The notes under the pieces were generated by a model, which did no database searches, had not been told where the DNA came from, and saw only the letters and a list, made by a program, of their open reading frames with translations. Source: Hypomesus transpacificus (Eukaryota; Chordata; Actinopteri; Osmeriformes; Osmeridae). Taken from it: 64,000 bases of DNA. The stretch is from NCBI RefSeq assembly GCF_021917145.1, contig NC_061061.1:13580908-13644907 (forward strand), written 5' to 3'. Of this stretch, positions 56,601 to 64,000 are shown in pieces. The position numbers and the translations under genes are program-made. Positions within the stretch are counted from its first letter, which is position 1, and each line of letters begins with the position of its first letter.

Positions 56601-59600
56601 CTCCACCTCCTCCACCCCCCAACGCCTCACAGGCCAGGGTGGTCTTTACACGTCCAGCTTTTGCTCCAGGCATGATGGCAGCGCCCGCGTTCACCACCAG
56701 GGGGCCTACTGCTAACGTTGGCACAAATTTAAGAGCGCCCATGCCAGGCCAGCAGCCAGGACAAGTAAGCGTTCTATTTGTAGAGATACATACTGTGTTT
56801 TTGTCTAACTTCCTATTTCAGCTTCAACCTCAACTGACATTAGTTTGTGACGTATATGGTAATGTGTAATGCAGATATGTGTGAAATGGCTGAGAGCCGC
56901 ATCATAGCTGTAGAACTTGACTTAAGTTAAGAAAACTTTACTGGGAGAGATGGGATCTGACTCCATCCTCCTTTTAATCCTCAGACCTTTCCAGGATGAT
57001 CTTGGGATTTTATAAGTGAAAATATGTCGCATCACTATTGAATGAACTCAAAAGAAGAAGAAATAAGGTATTCTTTTAAGAAAGTAAAACTTTGTCCATA
57101 CCTTTATCTCCAGCCCTTCCCTCCTGCTGCCCTCAATCAAATGATTAGTGGGATGGTGGGACAGCTTCTCATGCCAAGCCAGACAGGTAACAATCTAAAG
57201 GTTTAGCACTACAATAAACACTGTGTAGCCCTGAATTAATTTTATTACCAATAAAGCCTTAGTATGAATGCCTTTTAAAGCACTGTTCATTTTCCATTGT
57301 TTCTCCTTACAGCTGGACAGACTGCCACCTCCTCTTCTTCACACACCTTCAGCTCTTCTTCCTTCTCTCCTTCTGGCCCCATGCCCAATACAACCCCACC
57401 TCCTGGTACTGCTGCTGCCCCAGGTCAGCCAGAAACCACCCCTACCCAGCCCCAAGGTATCCCTCCTGACCTGGGCCAGCTGCTGAGCTCTCTCCTGAGT
57501 GGAGTGGGCGGCAGTGCTGAGGCCATGGGTACTGGGGGTGCCCCCTCCATCACTGTGACCATGCCTGGGGTGCCTGCCTTCATCCAAGGAGTGTCTGACT
57601 TCATGCAGCAGGTTGGTGGGCCAATCTCAAATTGGGGTTTCTAAGCATGGCTGTGAGTGTAAATATGAGGGAATATAATTTGTAGATTGCAGAGTTTTAG
57701 TTCACCTGGTTGGACAGCTTGTCAAAAATAACAATTTCATTTGGTCCCACCACTGTTGTAGGGTGTGTAATTAACTATTCTAATTAACTAACTCATTTGC
57801 TGTGTGGTCCTGACTTCTTTCTTCCAGGCCTCCCAGCCAGGTTTCCAAGGCCCTTCCCCTACCTTCCCTGCAACACCCACAGCCCCTCCTGCTGGAGGCA
57901 CTTCTCAGGGCCCCGCCCCCCAGGGCCCCGCCCCCAACCCTCCCTCAGGGAATGGGACTAGCGGCCTGGCTGGGGAGAACCTTAATCCGGAGCTGTTCAC
58001 TGGCATTGTTCAGGGGGTCCTTTCCACTATGATGGGTTCCCTCGGCCAGGCCCAGAGCGGCACAGAAAGCATTGCCCAGTTCATGCAGAGACTCTCCCAT
58101 ACTACCAACATCTTTATTAGCCCAGACGAGCCCAATGGTAAACCCATTTGATTGTTTTCCATGAGCACTGTCTTTTTTGGCCGGATTCTCCATTACATCA
58201 CATAATTCATGATATTTACATAAATATGCAGTGCCCATGTAATTATACCGACTCTCTCGCCGTCTCTCTCCTCGTTCGCTCTCACTTTCCCTCTCCCAGG
58301 TTTCTTCGGGGAGCTGCTGACCTTGGTATGTCAGACCTTCTCCATGTCTGACCTGGTGCTTCTGCTCCACGGCCAGCACCAGCCTTTGAGTCGTATCCGG
58401 CCCCAGCTGTCCCAGTTCTTCACCCAGAACTACCTCAATGGCAGAGAGCCCACCGACCAGAACATAACTGTCAGTATAATACTGGAGAGGTCCACTCTCT
58501 TCAGTCCTTACTCCACTCCTACATATTTTTATGATCGCTAGCATTTTTTATAATAATGTACATATGTCTCCCGCTTGCTTTCATTTTCTGTTTGTCATTT
58601 GACCCAAGGCTGCTGCTGAAGACCTTGTCAATGAACTTGAGGAGACTATCACGGAAAGCTTTGTAAGTACTGCAGGATCCGATAGGACCTATGGAACATT
58701 CATTCCACTCTACAAACTACTGTTGTAAACTACAACTCCAGGACAAAGTAATTTCCAAAACAAATATTTAAGTATAAATATTCAAGAACCATCAAGAAGC
58801 CTAATTTTTTCTCTCTCAGTCCTCAGTGGCGGTGTTGGAAGGTGTTGATGTCACGCAGAGCAACATGTCCTTCTTCCGGCAGCAGCTCTCTCGCATCGCC
58901 ACACACATACTCCGCTGCACAGGTGACCTCATGACAGAGTATAGCCTTACCTCATTTGTACGTGAAGTAGCTATACGTGCTAATTAGCTTGTTTGATTTA
59001 TTATTGTGTTTGTGTGTGTGAGAGGGAGAGTGTGAGCATCTGTGTTTCTGTTGTGTCCTGACAGACCAGTCGTTTGGGCCTCATCTGCTACAGATGTGTA
59101 ACCAGGGTTTGTTTGAGTGTCTGGCACTCAACCTGTACTGTCTGAGGGGAGAGCAGAGCGCTCTAACTACGGTCATCAACCACCGCATAGTCAGTACACA
59201 CATACAGATACTACACTACATTTTTCAAATGGCTTACGCTCAACTGCTTTTACGTACCCGTCGATCGATGATCACCACTCCCAGGCCTCATCGAATGTCT
59301 TTTATATTGTGAATGAGTTAAGAATAAGGTTTAATTCAATGATCCATATATGATCCAGTTGATTAGGAGGAATACATAGAAAGATGATTGTGATGGTTTA
59401 TTCTGCTGTTTCAGAGGAGGATGTCCGCTGACATGAGTCCCAGCCTGGTGAACTGGATGACTAGTATGATGACCATGAGGCTTCAGGTTATTCTGGAGCA
59501 TATGCCTATCACAGAGGACCAGATCCTGCACTATGTGGTCCACACTCCGGTAACACCCGCACACTACACTACCATATATCTGGTATCGATGCAACACCAG

Positions 59601-60832
59601 AGCGCATTTCACGACACCACACATTGATATTAATATAACGCAGTATGATATTGTTTTACAGAGGGAGGAGCCGACTGCATGTGGAACACATGAGCCTGAA
59701 CAAGACAAGAACATTAAAGTTGGTTTTGTTTTTTTGTACACCAAAATCAAATCCTTAAAGTGTGACTAAACTCCAAAACAAGTTGTTGGAGTTTTTTTTT
59801 TTTTTTTTTTAACTAAGCCCCTATGGTCAAGGCTTGAGATTGTAAAGTTTAGTTACACACAAGTTACACGTACTTTTCCCTCTGGCCTTCAGTTCTATTA
59901 AATGTACCGTCTCTCTTAACTGAAGATGGAGGACACCCTCTCCCCAGTCCCCGCCACCACAGCTGAGGAAGCCATGTCATCATCGTGGGATACAAGGGCG
60001 TCGGCAAGAGAAAGCGGACCAACCGAGGGTTCTGTCCCGTTGCGTAGCACCATGGCGGCAGAGGCAGTTGATGAGGAGCCTGTTCGAGATTCTGAGGCCT
60101 GGGCAGTGACTGTTCCTCCTGTAAAAACACATTTTCTCTGTCCATATGCTGTTTACGTTTTCAATAGCCATGTATTCACAATTCCTGTTGCTCCCTGTAA
60201 TCAGTATATGCCAGTTCAGTGCAGCAATTCAGTGGGTATCTCTTCACATGAGCCCAATTTATATTATGGTCCTGTGTCTGCATCTCAGGAGTGGGTGCCC
60301 ATCATCAGACATGACCTGATCACCCAGAGGAAGATGAAGACCCAACCGCCCATGTCAGACGCCTATTTGCATGGAATGCCAGCCAAACGCAGAAAGGTAA
60401 AGCTGATACGGTGAACTTTGACCCACGAACCATGTAGTGGGTATTGGAAATGGTGTTTATGTCTTGCCTGGATACATTTCAGACGGGACAAGGGGATGGG
60501 GCCCTCCTCTCCCTCTCTGATGCTGTCAGTCGGGCAGCGAAGACGGCAGGAGTCAAACCAGTCACTCCTTCAGACACGCTCCAGGAGGAGCTGGAGAGCG
60601 AGGAGCTCCAGGAAGCCTATGCAGAACAGGTACATCCAGTGATGATCACGTTTAGTCAGCTAAGGCTGATTGTTACTCGTGTTGTGTTTTGATTTGTAGA
60701 GTGAATGATCTCAACACCACATTTGTCCTTGTCCAGGTGAAGGCTGACATTAAGAAGCGCGTGAGGGAAGACCCTGACTTCACCCATCAACAGTTCCCCA
60801 ACGCACACAGAGCCTTCTCATCAGATTCCTAA
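53663..60832 (+). CDS. bag6: Large proline-rich protein BAG6 (BAT3/Scythe)
   Basis: Twenty-four coding exons join in frame to about 1220 residues: 53663-53743, 53840-53957, 54062-54288, 54369-54440, 54525-54647, 54742-54932, 55022-55151, 55427-55630, 55717-55960, 56207-56266, 56424-56764, 57114-57186, 57313-57611, 57828-58137, 58300-58469, 58609-58662, 58820-58922, 59065-59189, 59415-59549, 59662-59718, 59926-60120, 60289-60396, 60483-60629, 60737-60832. The ubiquitin-like domain lies at about residues 8-85 ([38 protein letters not shown]). Long Pro/Ser/Thr/Gln-rich linkers follow, with conserved islands [40 protein letters not shown] and [40 protein letters not shown] (nuclear signal) and the BAG-like C-terminus match human. 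BAG6 with UBL4A and GET4 holds hydrophobic clients, hands tail-anchored proteins to GET3, and sends failures for degradation. The donor after 54647 (GTTTGG) is weak. Confidence 0.95.
55353..55453 (+). repeat. Partial tandem duplication spanning a bag6 intron-exon border
   Basis: GTTTATTATAACAC...CAGGAGAGAGA...GCATTCT occurs at 55353-55410 and again at 55411-55453. The second copy contains the real acceptor (exon from 55427); the first contains a matching CAG at 55380-55382. Confidence 0.85.
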
Positions 60833-60959
60833 TTTTACCTTAATGGTTTATTGGAACCAACAATTATCAACCTATGTACATGCTGCCATCTGTTTTTGAG
60901 TCTGTATCTCAATGTCTTGCAGTTTCATGTCTACCAAATTATCCTCATAACTTTTTAGG

Positions 60960-60965
60960 AATAAA
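60960..60965 (+). promoter_or_regulatory. Poly(A) signal of bag6
   Basis: AATAAA about 130 bases after the stop codon. Another AATAAA near 61242 could serve a longer transcript. Confidence 0.65.
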
Positions 60966-62707
60966 GAGTAACATCTTGTTTGACTAAATCCCTCCAACCT
61001 TCTATCATTATCGCCGCCCCCCTCACCCACATTTATATTTATTGTTTTGCTTTGTTCTGTTATTTTCCCTTTCCCTTAAAAAAGTGTCCATATTTGAGCA
61101 GACATTATACACCCACAAATACGTTTTGCCTCAATCTTTTGTTTTCAGTGTTTTTTGCTGTTCTCTTGTGATCTAAATGTTTTATTTAAAGAGTTTACTT
61201 TGATGGGGTGAAACTGCTGTTTAGTAGATATGTTGTGTGCTTAATAAAGCACTAATTACACATGTGTACTGGAGTACTTTGTGAGATATAGAGCAAAGAG
61301 GCTGATAATGTAGTAGCCCAACCATCAGGACATTACAGTGATTTGCTGTTAACATTTTAAGATACGACATGAGAATGAAAGCTGGTCTGTGTGATGTCAA
61401 TGTTCAGTTTCAGCAGAGCGTAGGCTTTTGTGAAACTGTTCTAGATTGATTTACTGATGCCAAAATCAATGTAATCAAGAATGGTGTTGCAATGTTTTTG
61501 ATTAAATATTTAATACTCTATTACTAACACTTAAAGTAACTTCTGAACAAACAATCTAATATTTCAAGCTATCTTGTAAAATATAACTTCACCTTTTCAG
61601 TAAATTAAATAATTATTTCCAGATGGTAGTTGAAAGGAGGAAGAGATTTTTGTTTTGATGCATTCCTTACCTGTCATGTTAATCTCCACTTTGTCTAGCT
61701 CCCCCACAACCATCACCGCTTAGAGCTGGTTATGTAGAGTTTGTCCTCTAATACATCATGGCAAATTCAGAATTTAAACATTTTGCTTCAACACATTTTT
61801 TTTTTCTGTATACGTTATCACATCTAAAGCGTACCCTCATCAAAGAATAAGCCCATTGACACTGATCACACATCTTGAAGTCAGTGTATACAGTAGCCAT
61901 ACTCTAGTACATGTTGAAAACAAGATCCCTTGTGTAAAATTCTCAACTTTATAACTGCTAGCTTTATAATAAAAATAACATGTTCTTATCTACATAAGGT
62001 GTTTCTTTAGGTTCTAAACAAGAACATGTTAAGACAAAAAGATTACATAAAAAATGTGTCATTATTCTTGCATGATCACAAGTTCTCCGATAGACATTCT
62101 TTAATGGTTCATTGATTCTGTGGCAAAAAGGGGCTTGATGAACAAGTTTGGCAGAATTATGCTGAGGGAGAACAGTTCCTGGTCAGAATCCGGTTTGAAT
62201 TGCAGGAACATGGGCATGGCTTGTGTATCAACTGACACTGCACTGTGTCATATTACACTTCAGAAAGGAACACTTGATTGCACAATGACTGTGCATTGTA
62301 GGCATCTACACTGCCTCAACTTTGACAGATTTGCAGAATCTCCATAATTGGGATATTTAAAATTACACATCCTGTAATCTGAAACAAAGCACTGTCTAGT
62401 GTGTGCCCAGACAGTATAAGGTTCGGAAACACACTTCACAACTAACCAGGAAATACGGTTCTGTCTTTCTGTTTGCATATGGTGTGCCAAGTTGGTGTGT
62501 CAATACCACTCAATGTTAGTCAAATTAAAATGTCAAGAGTTTGCTTTTTCAAGGAAAACACCAAGATGACATCATAAGGCTAATTTATAATGAATCTTGA
62601 TCACTGACATTATTAATACATAGACATTACATTTACAATGACAAGAACATTTCAATATAATGAATAAATACCTCAACAGTGCAATGTTGGGTTGGGAGTA
62701 GGAAAAG
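60966..62707. other. Convergent intergenic region between bag6 and tspan13
   Basis: No gene supported. The stretch next to tspan13 is presumably its 3' UTR on the minus strand. Sequence is AT-rich without recognised repeats. Confidence 0.5.
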
Positions 62708-63918
62708 TTACAGAAAAGCCCCGGGGTGTGATCGAGGATCCTTCAGATTCCTATATCTGTGGGTTAGACATAACCCCAAGACCTGAAATGAGATTTAAAA
62801 ACAAAAATGTGCTGCTTAAGTGTTAAGTCTCACTGCAATGTGGCAATGTCTGATTTGTGTTATAGTATTTACTAACCTCTGTAAAACTGAAAAAAAGTCC
62901 TATCCCACCCACAAATTGTAAAACGTCTTGAGCATGTTGCTGGATAATGTCACCACAGGGTTTGCAAGATTGGTTGTGGACACAGTCCTGTAGAGTAAGG
63001 CAGTAAAAGACAATGACAGTCTCAGAAATGCCTTGTTTACGATGGACTGTGCATCATGGTTGAGTTGTTATGGATTGTAGCAGTGTGTCTTACAGCAGCA
63101 CATGTTTCATTAACAGGGACGTTGGAGAAGCCACAGCAGTCCAGGTTCTTCTCTACATCTCTCTGAGTGGACACAGAGTTGTTCCATCCCACCTCCAGTA
63201 GGCGGTCCTGCAAATAGAGGAAATGGGGTCTTTAAGAAAAACTACATCCGGCAAGAAAGTAATGTAAAGGGAAGACATAAGCATCACCTACGATACAAAA
63301 TTGTGATTTGGGTACACAGCTCGAACAAAAGCTAACGTTGACTTCATGTGATTCCGCTTGACATGTGAGACAATTTACAGTGATGCAGAGTATGTTGCAA
63401 TGTACACAATCACTTAATGTCTAAATAGTAAATTATGAATATTAAAACCACATACCTGCTGGTCTTTATTAAGAGCTAGGCATGCCCCAGACACAGAGAA
63501 CTGTACAATGAACACCATGAACAAGATGATCATGTACTGTGTAGTCAAGGATGTTTACATAGGACTGACATCCTGAAGCACAAAGTCCACACAGTTTATA
63601 ATCCCATTTAAGATGTTTGTTGTGAATAAATGTCAGACATTATACATTATCCATGAACATTATCAGAATATAATATTGAAAGTGTAATTGTACATTTAAG
63701 GTAACAGTACAGACCTCCTCAATGTAATACCATCTGGTGACAAAGGATACAAAGAAGAGCAGGACCTGATGGTGCTTTAGGGCTCCACAGAGTCCTACAA
63801 AGGCGACCAGCAACAGGAAGGTACTTACGCCAATTACCCCTGCCACCACCTGAATACTAGACACTAGGCCAAACCATTTGCCCCATGCTGCCACTCCAAT
63901 CAGTAGCAGACTCACCAA
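62708..63918 (-). CDS. tspan13: Tetraspanin-13, 3' part (first exon lies beyond the window)
   Basis: Five exons on the minus strand join in phase 0: 63918-63751, 63536-63456, 63207-63094, 62987-62877, 62782-62708, giving 182 residues plus stop. The first visible exon begins inside membrane span 1 ([20 protein letters not shown]); human TSPAN13 has about 20 residues before this point, so one upstream exon is missing past 64000. Spans 2 and 3 follow, then the large extracellular loop with the tetraspanin CCG motif ([16 protein letters not shown]) and further loop cysteines, span 4 ([18 protein letters not shown]) and the tail [36 protein letters not shown] matches TSPAN13 better than the related TSPAN31. 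Tetraspanins organise plasma-membrane microdomains; a regulatory role on calcium channels has been proposed for TSPAN13. Confidence 0.93.
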
Positions 63919-64000
63919 CTAGGGGGAACCAAAACGGTGAGCATAGTCAATATGTAAATAGTAATAAATGCATAACGTTGAATTGTATTTTAAAATAAAA

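Noticed and set aside
57945-58544. 199-residue minus-strand frame in bag6
   Set aside because: Antisense shadow of the GC-rich bag6 exons; contains no recognisable domain.

Overview
This is a teleost fish nuclear genomic window. Every gene except one is split by short GT-AG introns, the proteins align by eye with vertebrate orthologues, and the non-coding DNA carries CT/CA microsatellites, an L2-type LINE remnant, a hAT-type DNA transposon and the AAGCATCTGCTAAATAAA-type repeat tail common in bony fishes. The species cannot be named from the sequence.

Layout, left to right: (1) the 5' part of a myomegalin/PDE4DIP-like gene on the minus strand, running off the left edge; (2) dhx16 (plus, 4631-12548), a DEAH-box spliceosomal helicase, head-to-head with gene 1; (3) a single-exon membrane-anchored RING E3 ligase of the RNF183/223/225 type (plus, 14363-15331); (4) mgat1 (plus, 17633-19149), the Golgi enzyme that starts complex N-glycans; (5) sh3bp5l (plus, 21422-23766), a Rab11 exchange-factor family member; (6) gabbr1 (plus, 29879-42789), the GABA-B receptor subunit 1, with both the sushi-domain 1a start and an internal 1b start visible; (7) a TNF-superfamily ligand (minus, 47005-49056); (8) bag6 (plus, 53663-60832), the ubiquitin-like chaperone of the tail-anchored-protein/quality-control pathway; (9) the 3' part of tspan13 (minus, 62708-63918), leaving through the right edge.

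DHX16, GABBR1, BAG6 and TNF-family ligands lie in the human MHC region on chromosome 6, so the block looks like a teleost MHC-paralogous segment without any classical MHC gene in view. The genes do not form a single pathway. Exon phases were checked by hand: dhx16, mgat1, sh3bp5l, gabbr1 (both isoforms), the TNF-like gene, bag6 and the visible part of tspan13 all join into open frames, giving about 1052, 447, 448, 993/868, 202 and 1220 residues for the complete ones.

The most useful unexpected observations are: a complete 933-bp hAT-like element with a perfect 8-bp target duplication; an uncharacterised MHC-linked TNF ligand with five coding exons; the nested 1a acceptor inside the gabbr1b first exon; a near-perfect 42-bp tandem duplication in a short gabbr1 intron that stays open in frame until its own TAG acceptor; a duplicated decoy splice acceptor in bag6; a coding intron in mgat1 directly after its metal-binding EDD motif; and a 44-bp-arm inverted repeat downstream of the RING gene. 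I found no self-contained, wholly new gene system.
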